Counted from the first letter of the stretch, positions 54,827 to 63,840 are shown. The stretch: 64,000 nt of DNA from Pseudarthrobacter chlorophenolicus (GCF_000962805.1 NZ_JZTW01000011.1:87665-151664), one strand, 5' to 3'. Notes: a model not told the origin generated them from the letters alone. Numbers and translations are program-made.

Positions 54827-55801
54827 CTAGCCCTGCAGCTGCCCCAGGAAGGCGACCGTGGCGGCGGCGATCTGCTCCTGCGCGGCCTCGCGGCTGATGC
54901 CGGGGTCGCCGTCGCCCGGCTGCGCACCGTAGTCGCCGAAGTAGGCGTGCACACCGCCCTGGACTGCCGTGAATTCCGTGTCCGCAGGCAGGAGCTCCAG
55001 GGAGGCATCGATCTTTGCCGGGGTGCTGAGCCCGTCCTTGGTGCCGGAAACCGAGAGGACCTTCAGCCCGCTGCGTCCGCGGAGGGAATCCAGCGGGTAG
55101 GAGGCGTAGAGGACCAGGCCTGTGACGTCGGCGTTGCCCTGGGCAAACGAGGACGCGGCCACCCCGCCGAGTGAGTGGCCGCCCACTGCCCAGGTGGTGA
55201 TGTCCGGGTTGTCCGCCATCGCGCTGCGGGCCTGGTTGGCATCCAGCAGGCTGAGCCCCAGCGGCTCCTTCAGGATGACCACCCGGACCCCCGCGCCGAC
55301 GGCCGGGGAGAGGATGTCCTGGTAGGCGCGCGCATCAACGCGGGCACCGGGGTAGAAGACCAGTCCCTTGGTAGGTGCGCGGCCGCCGTCGGGCGTCATG
55401 GTGATGGTGGTGTTCGTTTCGGTGACGATCAGGTCTGACTTGGGGCCGGCCTCCGCCGCCGCGCCCGGCTGGTAGGCAAACGGATTGAGCCACGCCAGCG
55501 CCGCCACCAGCGCCAGGACGGCGATCCGCCCGGCCCAGGCGCCAATGGCCCGCACCAGTGAACGGGGCCGGGGTGTGTCCCGGCGGCGCCAGAGAAGGAC
55601 GGCCCAGCAGATCCCGACGACGGCAGCCGCGATCAGGAGGCCCGGCAGCAGCGGGTGCCCGCCCAGGACAGCAGGGTTCGCCACCAGCATCCAGGCCGGA
55701 ACCGCGATGAGGGCGGCGGCGCACACCGCCGAGGCCCAGAAGATCGCGGTCCGGCGCCTGGGGCGCACGGTGGCTGTAGCGGCAGCGGAAGAGAAGTCCA
55801 T
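54827..55801 (-). CDS. Membrane-anchored alpha/beta hydrolase (DUF/YqiA-like)
   Basis: 324 residues. Three hydrophobic segments at the N-terminus (about residues 20-42, 50-66, 87-105) precede an extracytoplasmic or cytoplasmic hydrolase part from residue 140: GLVFYPGARVDARAYQD, nucleophile elbow AVGGHSLGGVAASSF, then LSVSGTKDGLSTPAKI (acid) and GGVHAYFGDYGAQPGDGDPG (His), closing EAAQEQIAAATVAFL. This is the alpha/beta-hydrolase family PF12695 type (a dienelactone-hydrolase-like relative). Substrate unknown. It is convergent with the UvrA-like gene and divergent from the MOSC gene. Confidence 0.82.
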   Translation of the reverse strand: MDFSSAAATATVRPRRRTAIFWASAVCAAALIAVPAWMLVANPAVLGGHPLLPGLLIAAAVVGICWAVLLWRRRDTPRPRSLVRAIGAWAGRIAVLALVAALAWLNPFAYQPGAAAEAGPKSDLIVTETNTTITMTPDGGRAPTKGLVFYPGARVDARAYQDILSPAVGAGVRVVILKEPLGLSLLDANQARSAMADNPDITTWAVGGHSLGGVAASSFAQGNADVTGLVLYASYPLDSLRGRSGLKVLSVSGTKDGLSTPAKIDASLELLPADTEFTAVQGGVHAYFGDYGAQPGDGDPGISREAAQEQIAAATVAFLGQLQG

Positions 55802-55861
55802 GGTTCCTGATCATTCCACCGGCGGCCTGATTTCGCGGCAGGGCTGGCCTACGCTGGCCGT

Positions 55862-56434
55862 ATGGCCGAAAAGTTCCGGTACGACGTCGAGATCCTGCAC
55901 CTGCTGGTGTCCCCCGCGCACGCCTACTTCGGCCGGGCGCGGGACGGAGCCGCTGACGTGCCCACCACTGATGCCGAGGTTGCCGAGGTGGTGGCCGGCA
56001 AGGGCATCGTGGGTGACAGGTTCTTCGGGAAGGCCGCGCACATGGACGCCGCGGTGACCCTGTTCGCCGTCGAATCGCTGGAGGCCATCGCGGCCGAGCT
56101 GGGAGCCGGACCCTTCAATCCCCTCCTGACGCGGCGCAACGTGATCCTCCGCGGGGCGCAGCTGGCACCTCTCCTGGGGCAGGACTTCACGCTGGAATCG
56201 GGCGGGTCCTCGGTGTCCTTCTTTGGCGGCCGGCACGCCCAGCCTTGTGCGTGGATGAACGAAATGCTGGCTCCCGGGGCCCATCCGGCCATGCGGGGAC
56301 GCGGCGGCATCCGCTGCCGGGCTGTCTCCGGTGGACAGCTGCACCGCGGACCGGCCGTGCTGGTCAGCCCGGTGCCGCTGGATCCGGCCAGGGCTGGGGA
56401 AGCCAGCGTTCTCCGGGCTTCCCGGCTGCCCTAG
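55862..56434 (+). CDS. MOSC domain protein
   Basis: 190 residues. MOSC (molybdenum cofactor sulfurase C-terminal) fold: VVAGKGIVGDRFFGKAAHMD, ALEAIAAELG, TRRNVILRGAQLAPLLGQDF. Most MOSC proteins have a conserved Cys late in the domain; here Cys occurs in HAQPCAWMNEM and RCRAVSGG. They bind or deliver molybdopterin-linked sulfur in enzymes such as mARC/YiiM. No molybdoenzyme gene is nearby. It starts 60 bp after the divergent hydrolase gene start. Confidence 0.85.
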   Translation: MAEKFRYDVEILHLLVSPAHAYFGRARDGAADVPTTDAEVAEVVAGKGIVGDRFFGKAAHMDAAVTLFAVESLEAIAAELGAGPFNPLLTRRNVILRGAQLAPLLGQDFTLESGGSSVSFFGGRHAQPCAWMNEMLAPGAHPAMRGRGGIRCRAVSGGQLHRGPAVLVSPVPLDPARAGEASVLRASRLP

Positions 56435-56586
56435 ATCATGCCCTCCTGTCGCCGGCAGTGATTACAAATCCGTAGAGTCATTAACTGATTGAAGAATCTT
56501 ATTTACAAGTTTGTCATACCGAGATAGGTTCTCTCCAGCGAACCACCCAACAGGTCCGCTTCACTTCGAACCTACCGAGGACAGTT

Positions 56587-57570
56587 ATGACATCAACCAG
56601 GACTCTGGCCACAAGCCTCATGAGCCTCACCACCGCAGCACTGTTCGCTTTCTGCTCTGCCGGGCAGGCGACGGCAGCCCCCGCATCGCCGGACACCAAG
56701 GACCTTGCCGGCGTCAGCAGCGCGGCTGTCACCGACACCAGCGGTGCAGACTACTGGACACCTGAACGGATGCGCTCGGCCATCCCGGCGGACGTCCTGG
56801 CGAAGAAGGCCGTGGACCGGCAAAAGTCCAGCCCGGCCGTCCTACCAGAGCAAGCCAAGGGCCCGGAGACCAAAATCCAGGGCAACGCACCCCAGATCCA
56901 GACGAAGGCCAACGCCAGCGAAACTCCGGTATCCCACATCGGCAAGGTGTTCTTCACCCTCGGCGGCACCAACTACGTCTGCTCGGCCAACTCGGTGGTG
57001 TCAACCAACCGCAACACTGTTTCCACCGCCGGCCACTGCCTCAATGAAGGCCCCGGAGCCTTCGCAACCAAGTTCACGTTCGTTCCCGCCTACCTGAACG
57101 GCGCCGCACCCTACGGGAAGTGGACTGCCAAGGCGCTCTACGCCCCCACCCAGTGGAGCTCCTCGGGCAGCATGCAGTACGACACGGGCTTTGCCGTGAT
57201 GAGCCAGCTCAACGGCCGCAACCTGGCCGACGTCGTCGGGGCCTCCGGCGTGAGCTTCAACGCCGCCCGCGGCCTGGCCTACAAGGCCTTCGGCTACCCG
57301 GCAGCCTCACCGTTCAACGGCGAATCACTGAAGAGCTGCTCCGGCACCGCCACCAACGATCCCTACAGCCCCGAGTTCAACACCCAGGGAATCCCCTGCA
57401 ACATGACCGGCGGCTCCTCAGGCGGACCATGGTTCATCGGCACCAGCTCCAGCGGCTACCAGAACTCGGTCAACAGCTACGGCTACGGCACCAACTCCAC
57501 CAAGATGTACGGCCCGTACTGGGGTTCGGTGATCCAGCAGGCGTACAACAGCGCGTCCTCAGCTTCCTAG
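56587..57570 (+). CDS. Secreted trypsin-like serine peptidase
   Basis: 327 residues. A signal peptide (TSTRTLATSLMSLTTAALFA core, ATA-AP cleavage) is followed by a propeptide-like 90 residues. The chymotrypsin fold then has the triad His in VSTAGHCLNEG, Asp in QYDTGFAVM and Ser in MTGGSSGGPWF, with FGYPAASPFNGE and a Cys pair (SCSGTA ... IPCNMTGG) typical of the Streptomyces trypsin-like group. Probably extracellular. It is preceded by an AT-rich promoter region (56460-56580); ACAGTT before the ATG is a weak ribosome binding site. Confidence 0.9.
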   Translation: MTSTRTLATSLMSLTTAALFAFCSAGQATAAPASPDTKDLAGVSSAAVTDTSGADYWTPERMRSAIPADVLAKKAVDRQKSSPAVLPEQAKGPETKIQGNAPQIQTKANASETPVSHIGKVFFTLGGTNYVCSANSVVSTNRNTVSTAGHCLNEGPGAFATKFTFVPAYLNGAAPYGKWTAKALYAPTQWSSSGSMQYDTGFAVMSQLNGRNLADVVGASGVSFNAARGLAYKAFGYPAASPFNGESLKSCSGTATNDPYSPEFNTQGIPCNMTGGSSGGPWFIGTSSSGYQNSVNSYGYGTNSTKMYGPYWGSVIQQAYNSASSAS

Positions 57571-57717
57571 AACGGACGACGGCGGGTCCCGGCCTCTTCC
57601 GGGGCCCGCCGGCCTGCGCTAGCGTAGCGGTCACGGGCGGGTTTCCCTTCCCGGATCCGGCAGCAGCAGGATCTTGCCGGATGGTGACCGTACGGTTCGT
57701 TCAAGCAAAGGATGACA

Positions 57718-57939
57718 ATGGCTGTTTCAATTGAGCTTGGCAAGAAACTCGATAAGGAGTTCGAAAACCTTTCCCTCGAGGAAATCCTGGACGCGCCGCC
57801 GTCGGCCCTGGCCGGCCTGACGGACAAACACGCCGAACTCCTCGCCGGCATGGGCATCAAAACGGTGCGCGACCTCGGCAGCAACAAGTACTTTGCGGTG
57901 GCAGGCGTTCTGGTGGCGCTGTCCAACCACACCGACTGA
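57718..57939 (+). CDS. Small helix-hairpin-helix-like protein, hypothetical
   Basis: 73 residues from the ATG 7 nt after AAAGGATGA (an ATG two codons upstream is equally possible). It reads VSIELGKKLDKEFENLSLEE, then a HhH-like segment ALAGLTDKHAELLAGMGIKT VRDLGSNKY. HhH motifs of this type bind nucleic acid backbone or mediate dimerisation. No family recognised. It lies between the secreted peptidase gene and a strong terminator. Confidence 0.65.
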   Translation: MAVSIELGKKLDKEFENLSLEEILDAPPSALAGLTDKHAELLAGMGIKTVRDLGSNKYFAVAGVLVALSNHTD

Positions 57940-57978
57940 CCGGGCAGCACCTGTAAACACCAACACTCCGAAGACGAC

Positions 57979-58022
57979 GCAGGAAGGTCCGGCCGGTGGT
58001 TTCACCGGCCGGACCTTCCTGC
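57979..58022. terminator. Perfect 20-bp stem-loop terminator
   Basis: GCAGGAAGGTCCGGCCGGTG (57979-57998) pairs perfectly with the complement at 58003-58022 around GTTT. It is the longest uninterrupted stem in the window and lies between the HhH gene and the convergent MFS gene. Confidence 0.85.
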
Positions 58023-58070
58023 GCGAGAACCACCGGCACGCCTACACCGGCTTCTAGGGAGGACGACGAC

Positions 58071-58168
58071 GTCACGCGGGGCACGCTTTTGGCGCACGCA
58101 CGGTGGGGGATCCCCGGAAACCCGGGGCTCCGGCGTCGTGCGTCCTGCAAAAGCATGCCTGGCGTGAC
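58071..58168. repeat. Imperfect 32-bp inverted repeat (about 98 bp overall)
   Basis: The left arm starting GTCACGC (58071-58102) matches the complement of 58137-58168 at 26 of 32 positions. A 34-nt centre contains a second small hairpin (CCCCGG-AAAC-CCGGGG). It lies between the strong terminator and the MFS gene end, in a stretch with no gene. It may be a REP/MITE-like element or a structured RNA. Confidence 0.6.
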
Positions 58169-58214
58169 GGCAAGCGGCGGCTCCCAAGGTGGGGGCCGCC
58201 GTCGTGCATCCAAC

Positions 58215-59390
58215 TCAGTCCAGCTTGACCCCGCGGAGCAGCACCATGGTTCCGCCCACCACCACGGCTGAGGCGAGGAAAACCCCCGCCGCCCCGAGGC
58301 CTGCCGCAACGACGCCGATAGCGCTCGGGAGCACTACTTGGCCCACGCGGTTCCCGGCCAGGCGCAGGGCCAGCGCCCGCCCCCGCTGCCCCGCCGGCGC
58401 CTGCGCCGATAGCCACGACATGGTGAGCGGCTGGCCGATTCCAAGCCCCAGCCCCAGCACGGCCATCACCACGAACAGCACCCACGCGGGCATGGGAATG
58501 GCCGCGGCAGCCAGGGCAGCAGTGGACAACGCCAGGCTGGTGACCAGCAGCCGCATACGGCCAATCCGCCGTGAAACCCGGCCCAACAGGAGCCTTGAGA
58601 CCATGGAGAACACGGCGCGGACAGTGAGCATCGCGCCGACAGTGGCCGCCGTGAGGCCGCGGTCCGTTCCGAGTGCGGGGAGGTAGACCATGGTCAGGTC
58701 CACCACGGCGAGGACCGTGGCGCTGGTGGCCAAAGCGCGCGCCACTCCGGGGGTCCTCAGCAGCGCGATGGCACTGCCTTTGGCTGCAGAGGCATCGCCG
58801 GCCCTCCTGCCGCCTCCACTGACCTCGGCAGAGACCAGGAAGGTGTCAAGGAAGAGGACTGCGCTCATGCAGACGGCGAGGAGGAAGATCAGGTGGGTGT
58901 CCGGTTGGACCGAGTTGCCGCCCACCAGGGAAATTGCCAGCGGCCCCAGTGCCTGGCCCAGCGAAGCGGCGAATGTCAGGTAACCAAAAGCCGAGTCCAT
59001 CCGGCTCGAGGCGGCGTTGTTCGCCACCACCGCCTGCTGTCCCACCACGCAAGCCAACTGGCCGGCGCCCAGGAAGGCGGTTCCAATGACCAGGGCAGTG
59101 ATGGAGGAGCCCCAGAACAGCAGGAACGCTGAGCAGGAAAGCACGACGCCGGACCCGATCGCCATGAGCCGGCGCTCACCCAGGCGGTCCACAAGTCCGC
59201 CGGTGGGAACCGCGAGGAGCAGGGGGAAGACGGCGTAGCTGGCGGCCAGGAGGCCCAGCGCGAAGCCCGGAACGTCCAGCTCCAGTGCCCGGTACGTGGC
59301 GGCCGGCCGCACCAGGAACGTGACGGCTTGGATCAGGGCTGAGTGCAGGAGCAGGGCGGTGGCCGAGCGCCGGCCGAGTTCTCCGATCAT
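58215..59390 (-). CDS. MFS transporter
   Basis: 391 residues, 12 predicted spans. Loop motif GGLVDRLGERRLMA after helix 2, then LVIGTAFLGAGQLACVVGQQ. Second half LGLGLGIGQPLTMSWLSAQA. This is the drug-efflux-like DHA1/sugar-efflux (YdhP/SetA-like) branch rather than the MHS type. The start overlaps the GntR stop by four bases (ATGA), so it is controlled with that regulator. Substrate unknown, perhaps exporting what the GntR protein senses. Confidence 0.87.
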   Translation of the reverse strand: MIGELGRRSATALLLHSALIQAVTFLVRPAATYRALELDVPGFALGLLAASYAVFPLLLAVPTGGLVDRLGERRLMAIGSGVVLSCSAFLLFWGSSITALVIGTAFLGAGQLACVVGQQAVVANNAASSRMDSAFGYLTFAASLGQALGPLAISLVGGNSVQPDTHLIFLLAVCMSAVLFLDTFLVSAEVSGGGRRAGDASAAKGSAIALLRTPGVARALATSATVLAVVDLTMVYLPALGTDRGLTAATVGAMLTVRAVFSMVSRLLLGRVSRRIGRMRLLVTSLALSTAALAAAAIPMPAWVLFVVMAVLGLGLGIGQPLTMSWLSAQAPAGQRGRALALRLAGNRVGQVVLPSAIGVVAAGLGAAGVFLASAVVVGGTMVLLRGVKLD

Positions 59391-60052
59391 GAAGCGGCTC
59401 CGTTCTTGCCGGAGATGGCCCGGACGGCGGCGTCGCGTGCGCCCATCACATGGTCGAAGGCCATATTGGCTGCCTGCTCAGGGTCGCCGGCGGCGATTGC
59501 TTCAACCAGGGCCCGGTGCTGCGCCAGTGCCTGGTCCCGCCGCCGTTGGGTGCTGTTGGTGTAGTGCCGGTAGCGCTCCATCTGGCTGGACACCTGGTCG
59601 TGGAACCGCCCGGCCCAGGAATTGCCGGCGATCAGGGCGATCCGGGCGTGCAGGGCCATGCCCTGCTTCATGGCGTCGTCGGCAAACTCCACCAGCGCGG
59701 CGTTCCGTGCCAGGATCCCGCGGAGTTCGTCGAGGTCGGCGGGTGTTGCTTTCAGGCAGGCATTCCGCGCCATGAGCGACTCCACCGCCGCCCGGACCTC
59801 ATACAGCTCCGAGATCTCTGCCTCGTCCAGCACCGGGACCACCACACCGCCGGTGGGCTGCTGCTCCAGGAGGTTTTCGGAGATCAGCCGCCTGATCGCT
59901 TCACGCAGCGGCGTCCTGCTCACCTGCAGCTCGGTGGCCATGGCCGGTTCGTAGATGCGCTCACCCGGCTTCAGCTCGAGGCTGAGGATGCGCCGCTTCA
60001 GCTCGGCGTAGACAACGTGGGCGCCCGTGTTCCGGGCGGGAATTGCTGGCAT
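59387..60052 (-). CDS. GntR-family (FCD) regulator
   Basis: 221 residues. Winged helix-turn-helix (15-75): VYAELKRRILSLELKPGERI, TELQVSRTPLREAIRRLISE, TGGVVVPVL. The FCD domain has ELYEVRAAVESLMARNACLK and HARIALIAGNSWAG, with late HRALVEAIAAGDPEQAANMA (His of the metal site). GGAGGT precedes the chosen ATG. A dyad typical of GntR operators lies just upstream. It forms an operon with the MFS gene. Confidence 0.9.
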   Translation of the reverse strand: MPAIPARNTGAHVVYAELKRRILSLELKPGERIYEPAMATELQVSRTPLREAIRRLISENLLEQQPTGGVVVPVLDEAEISELYEVRAAVESLMARNACLKATPADLDELRGILARNAALVEFADDAMKQGMALHARIALIAGNSWAGRFHDQVSSQMERYRHYTNSTQRRRDQALAQHRALVEAIAAGDPEQAANMAFDHVMGARDAAVRAISGKNGAAS

Positions 60053-60074
60053 AAGTGTGACCTCCGCATCTAAG

Positions 60075-60096
60075 CATACTTGTATACAACTATGCA
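60075..60096. promoter_or_regulatory. GntR operator dyad
   Basis: GCATACTTGTATACAACTATGC: a perfect TTGTATACAA core (60080-60089), with outer arms continuing as an inverted repeat bar one mismatch. TNGTATACNA is the classic FCD-type GntR site. It lies 23 bp upstream of the GntR start, implying autoregulation. Confidence 0.82.
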
Positions 60097-60263
60097 GAGG
60101 TCCAGTTGCTGGCCACATCCCGCGGGCGATCGCGCTGCCGGGAGGCACCAGAGCCAGGATCGGCACACAAAAGGAGGGGACAGCATGCGCTGCCCCCTCC
60201 TTCGCGCCCGGCCCAGCGGCGCCGGCCCTTAAGGCTTTCCCGCCGCTGGGGCAGTCAGGCCTC

Positions 60264-61634
60264 TTAGGCCTTGTGAGCCTCCAGGTCCTCGAGCGACTTG
60301 CCCTTAGTGTCCGAGGACATCAGCGTGGCCCCGGTGGCCACCAGGCAGATCACGAACGTGGTCAGCCCGATGGTGAGCGGCACGTTGGCGGTGCCCGGAG
60401 GGGCGATGGCCGTGAAAATACTGGGGAAGAAGGACGCGATCATCAGGCCGATGTTCTGCGAGACGGCAAACCCGGTGACCCTGATCCGCATGGGGAACTG
60501 CTCCTGGAAGAACGTGGCGAACGTGGCGTTCCACATCTGGAAGAAGATGCCCTGCACGATCACCACGGAGACGAACACCAGCGGCAGGCTGCCCTGTTCG
60601 ATCGCCCACAGGTAACCGCCCACCATCACGCCGCCCAGCAGACCGCCACCGGCCATCAGCGTGCGCCGGCCGATCCGGTCTGACAGCGCACCGAAGAGCG
60701 GAATGGTCACGACGGCGGCGATGTTGGCCACCAGCGTGACCCACAGGAACTCGCTGCTGGAGAACCCGTTGCCGTAGCCCTTCTGGGTGGCGTAGGAGAC
60801 GCCGAAGATCAGGGTGGCCATGCCGATGACATTCGCGAAGGTCATCAGGATGCACCGCACCAGGGCACCGGGGCGGGTCCGCAGCAGCTCCACCAACGGG
60901 AAGCGCTGCTTCCGCGCGGCCTCACCGGATGTCGCAGCGTAGGCGGGCGGTTCCTGGACCCGGCGGCGGATGATGTACCCGGCCAGGATGACCACGGCGC
61001 TCAACAGGAACGGGATGCGCCAGCCCCAGGACGCGAACTGGTCCGCCGGGAGGGCTGCGGACAGCGGGAGCAAAACAGCGGTGGCCAGGATGGAGCCCAC
61101 CTGGGTGCCCTGCAGGCTGAAGCTGGCGAAGAAGCCGCGCCTGGCATCCGGCGAGTGCTCCACGATCATCGCACTGGCACCGCCCAGTTCCCCGGCTACG
61201 GCGAAGCCCTGAATCAGGCGGAGGAATACCAGCAGGGCCGGAGCCAGGAGGCCCACCTGCCCGTAGGTGGGGAGGAGCCCCACGGCGAAGGTGGCGAAAC
61301 CCATGAGCAGCATCGCGAAGACCAGCACGCTCTTGCGGCCCTTCCGGTCGCCGTAAGCGCCGAGGACCACGGCGCCGATGGGCCGGGAGACGTAGCCCAC
61401 CGCATAGGTGGCCAGGGAGGCGATGATGCCGACGGTGGGGTTCTCCGACGGGAAGAAGATCGTTGGGAAAACCAGGGTGGCGGCCAGCGAGTACAGCGCG
61501 AAGTCGTAGTACTCCAGGGCGCTTCCGATCCACCCGCTCATCGCGGCCTTCCTGGGATCGCGCGGTCCGGATCCTGCCGCCCCGCTGGTTCGGACGGCGC
61601 CGGTGTTGACGGCGCTGCTGTGGGTAGTGCTCAT
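60264..61634 (-). CDS. MFS transporter, MHS type
   Basis: 456 residues, 12 spans. KAAMSGWIGSALEYYDFALY at the start and loop motif GAYGDRKGRKSVL, then LRLIQGFAVAGELGGASAMI: the shikimate/citrate/proline symporter branch. AAGGAC lies 8 nt before the chosen ATG; a longer frame was rejected. A TGAATCGATTCA dyad lies 49 bp upstream, next to the end of the LysR gene. It probably imports an organic acid under control of a nearby regulator. Confidence 0.9.
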   Translation of the reverse strand: MSTTHSSAVNTGAVRTSGAAGSGPRDPRKAAMSGWIGSALEYYDFALYSLAATLVFPTIFFPSENPTVGIIASLATYAVGYVSRPIGAVVLGAYGDRKGRKSVLVFAMLLMGFATFAVGLLPTYGQVGLLAPALLVFLRLIQGFAVAGELGGASAMIVEHSPDARRGFFASFSLQGTQVGSILATAVLLPLSAALPADQFASWGWRIPFLLSAVVILAGYIIRRRVQEPPAYAATSGEAARKQRFPLVELLRTRPGALVRCILMTFANVIGMATLIFGVSYATQKGYGNGFSSSEFLWVTLVANIAAVVTIPLFGALSDRIGRRTLMAGGGLLGGVMVGGYLWAIEQGSLPLVFVSVVIVQGIFFQMWNATFATFFQEQFPMRIRVTGFAVSQNIGLMIASFFPSIFTAIAPPGTANVPLTIGLTTFVICLVATGATLMSSDTKGKSLEDLEAHKA

Positions 61635-61682
61635 GTACTTGTCCTTCGACTCCATTGGCAAAGAACCGGGACGCCGGCGCTT

Positions 61683-61694
61683 TGAATCGATTCA
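61683..61694. promoter_or_regulatory. TGAATCGATTCA perfect dyad upstream of MHS gene
   Basis: A 12-bp perfect palindrome with central CG in the gap between the LysR stop and the MHS start. Its shape suits a LacI- or GntR-type regulator better than LysR (T-N11-A). The binding protein is unknown. Confidence 0.6.
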
Positions 61695-61735
61695 CAATCT
61701 TAGGACGTGACCCTCATTACGTCAACGGGCAAGCG

Positions 61736-62593
61736 TTATCCCAGGGCGTAGGCCGCACGCGCCAGGCGGATGAAATCAGCCACCGCAGGGGACGGATCGT
61801 CCCGCCATGCGGCCAGGAAAACGTCGATCCGCGGGGCGTCGCGCACCGGCCGGTAGGTAATTCCCGGCCTGGGATTCTGCGCGGCCGTCGCCTCGGACGA
61901 CATCCCCAGGGCCTTTCCCGTGGAGATCAGCGTCAGCCACTCGTCCACGCCCTGGACCAGCCGGAACCCGGCGGGGCGGGAACCCTCAGGCCAGAGCTCC
62001 TCGCTGGTGGTCCCGGTGCGGCGGTCGACGGCGATGGTCCGGCCTGCGAAGTCGGCCATCCGCAGGAACCGCCGGCGGGAGAGGGGATCGCCGCTGGCCA
62101 CCGCGGCGTACCGCGCTTCGGTTCCGATCGGCGTCGAGCTAAACCGGGCGTCGGCGATGGAGCGGCGCAGGACGGCGACATCGGCTGAGCCGTCGGCGAG
62201 GCCTCCGGACGGGGCGCTGGACTGGACCCACACCAGGGATACCTCGGGGTGGACCTCCTCCCACTGGCGCTGCAGCGCAATGGTGCGGCGGCCCAGTGCG
62301 GACCAGGCGTAGCTCACCCGCAGTTCGCTGCCATGGTCACGGGCCTCCCGCTCCAGCAGGGCCAGCTCGGCCAGGACGCTGCGGGCATGGGCAATGATCC
62401 GTTCACCCACCGGCGTGGGGGCGACGCTGCGCGTGGTCCGCTGCAGGATGCGAAGCCCCAGGGCGTGTTCCAGCGCCGCAATGGAACGTGAGACCGCTGC
62501 TTGGGAGGTGCCCAGCTCGATGGCGGCGTCCGTGAAGGTTTCGGCGTCCACGACGGCAACGAGAGCGCGGAGATAGCGCAGCTCAACATTCAT
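61736..62593 (-). CDS. LysR-family regulator
   Basis: 285 residues. N-terminal helix-turn-helix: YLRALVAVVDAETFTDAAIE, LGTSQAAVSRSIAALEHALG, LRILQRTTRSVAPTPVGERI. The effector domain follows (about 90-285) with the usual ELRVSYAWSALG start. A longer upstream frame lacks support; the ATG is the usual place in the family. The MHS gene lies directly downstream on the same strand, and the EamA exporter is divergent. Either may be its target. Confidence 0.88.
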   Translation of the reverse strand: MNVELRYLRALVAVVDAETFTDAAIELGTSQAAVSRSIAALEHALGLRILQRTTRSVAPTPVGERIIAHARSVLAELALLEREARDHGSELRVSYAWSALGRRTIALQRQWEEVHPEVSLVWVQSSAPSGGLADGSADVAVLRRSIADARFSSTPIGTEARYAAVASGDPLSRRRFLRMADFAGRTIAVDRRTGTTSEELWPEGSRPAGFRLVQGVDEWLTLISTGKALGMSSEATAAQNPRPGITYRPVRDAPRIDVFLAAWRDDPSPAVADFIRLARAAYALG

Positions 62594-62662
62594 ACGCTCA
62601 TCGTATAGAAGGTGCGGCGCATGCATTTCTCAGGGAACCGGGCGCGGCCGGACACTGTGGGG

Positions 62663-63613
62663 ATGGACGCTTCTTTGCTGCATGGCGAGGGGAAAACCCG
62701 CAGTGCGACTGGCACCCCTGGCGGGCCGCCGTCGTCGTTAGTGCGTGGCCTGCTGACCATGACCGGGGCAGGGCTCAGCAACCAGATCGGCGCCGGAATC
62801 GGCGCGCATGCCTTCCCGGTGATCGGGCCGGCGGGGGTGGTGGCCGTGCGCCAGCTCGTGGCAGCGGCCGTGCTGGTCCCGGCGGCGCGGCCGCCGTTCC
62901 ACCGCTTTACGTGGCGGCAGTGGTGGCCGGTCCTCCTGCTGGGCGCGGCCACGGCCCTGATGAACATCTGCCTGTACGTGGCCATCGACAGGATTGGGCT
63001 GGGGCTGGCGGTCACGCTGGAATTCCTGGGTCCGCTGGCGGTGGCGCTGCTGTCCTCACGGAGCCGCTGGGACCTGCTGTGCGGGATTGGTGCCGGCGTG
63101 GGCGTGTACGTCCTCGTGATGCCCGGACCCGCCAGCGACCTGGCCGGGATCATTATTGGCCTGGGCGGCGCGGCGGGCTGGGCGGCCTACATCCTTTTGA
63201 ACCGCGTGGCCGGCCAGCGGCTCCCGGGCTTGCAGGCTCCGGCAGCCGCCAGCCTTGTTTCGCTGGCGCTGTATGTGCCGGTGGCCATCCACCTGCTCGC
63301 CAGTGGCAGCTTCACCGGACAGGCCCTGCTGTACGCCGCCGCAGCCGGAATCCTGTGCTCGGTGGTCCCCTATGCTGCCGACCTGGTCTCCCTCCGCTTC
63401 GTTCCCGCCGGATTCTTCGGGGTGTACATGAGCATCAACCCGATCCTCGCGGCACTGTCCGGAATCGTGGTGCTGGGCCAGGTGCTGGTGCTCCACGAAT
63501 GGCTGGGCATCGCCCTGATTGTTGCGGCGAATGCCACGGCGATCTGGCTCGCGGGACGGCGTGGCCGGATGCAAGGCCGGACCGGACAGCTGGTCAGCAC
63601 ACGGCGGAACTGA
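62663..63613 (+). CDS. EamA-family (DMT) transporter, RhtA-like
   Basis: About 316 residues, ten membrane helices. It has LSNQIGAGIGAHAFPVIGPA, GVVAVRQLVAAAVLVPAARP, NICLYVAIDRIGLGLAVTLE and LGPLAVALLSSRS: the threonine/homoserine exporter RhtA-type subgroup. Late YMSINPILAALSGIVVLGQV is also characteristic. The start is uncertain: GTG 62612 and ATG 62621 are in frame upstream, none with a clear ribosome binding site. It is divergent from LysR (gap of about 70 bp), which may regulate it. Confidence 0.88.
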   Translation: MDASLLHGEGKTRSATGTPGGPPSSLVRGLLTMTGAGLSNQIGAGIGAHAFPVIGPAGVVAVRQLVAAAVLVPAARPPFHRFTWRQWWPVLLLGAATALMNICLYVAIDRIGLGLAVTLEFLGPLAVALLSSRSRWDLLCGIGAGVGVYVLVMPGPASDLAGIIIGLGGAAGWAAYILLNRVAGQRLPGLQAPAAASLVSLALYVPVAIHLLASGSFTGQALLYAAAAGILCSVVPYAADLVSLRFVPAGFFGVYMSINPILAALSGIVVLGQVLVLHEWLGIALIVAANATAIWLAGRRGRMQGRTGQLVSTRRN

Positions 63614-63616
63614 AGC

Positions 63617-63838
63617 TCACAGGATGGCCGTGGCGTTGGCGGGCGAGCCTGTTCCGCCGGTGATGTTCAGCGGTTTGATGCTGATGAACGCGTCCCACTG
63701 GCCGGTGCCGCGCATATGCCGGGCCAACGGGCCGAGGCGCCACAGCTCGCCCAGGGGCATGCCCAGCTTGGCGAGGAGCTGCTGGTGCATCATGCCGTGG
63801 TCGTTGAACGCAGAGTCACGGTAGGGGCTGTCCGGGAC
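63617..63838 (-). pseudogene. Truncated cyclase-family (PF04199-like) C-terminal fragment
   Basis: The reading frame matches only the C-terminal third of a kynurenine-formamidase/cyclase-type protein: SAFNDHGMMHQQLLAKLGMP, LGELWRLGPLARHMRGTGQW and ISIKPLNITGGTGSPANATA. The metal-binding HxGTHxDxP region is missing because the frame has no homologous sequence beyond about 63840, where an IclR fragment on the other strand begins. It is a remnant left by deletion or insertion. Confidence 0.6.
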
Positions 63839-63840
63839 CG

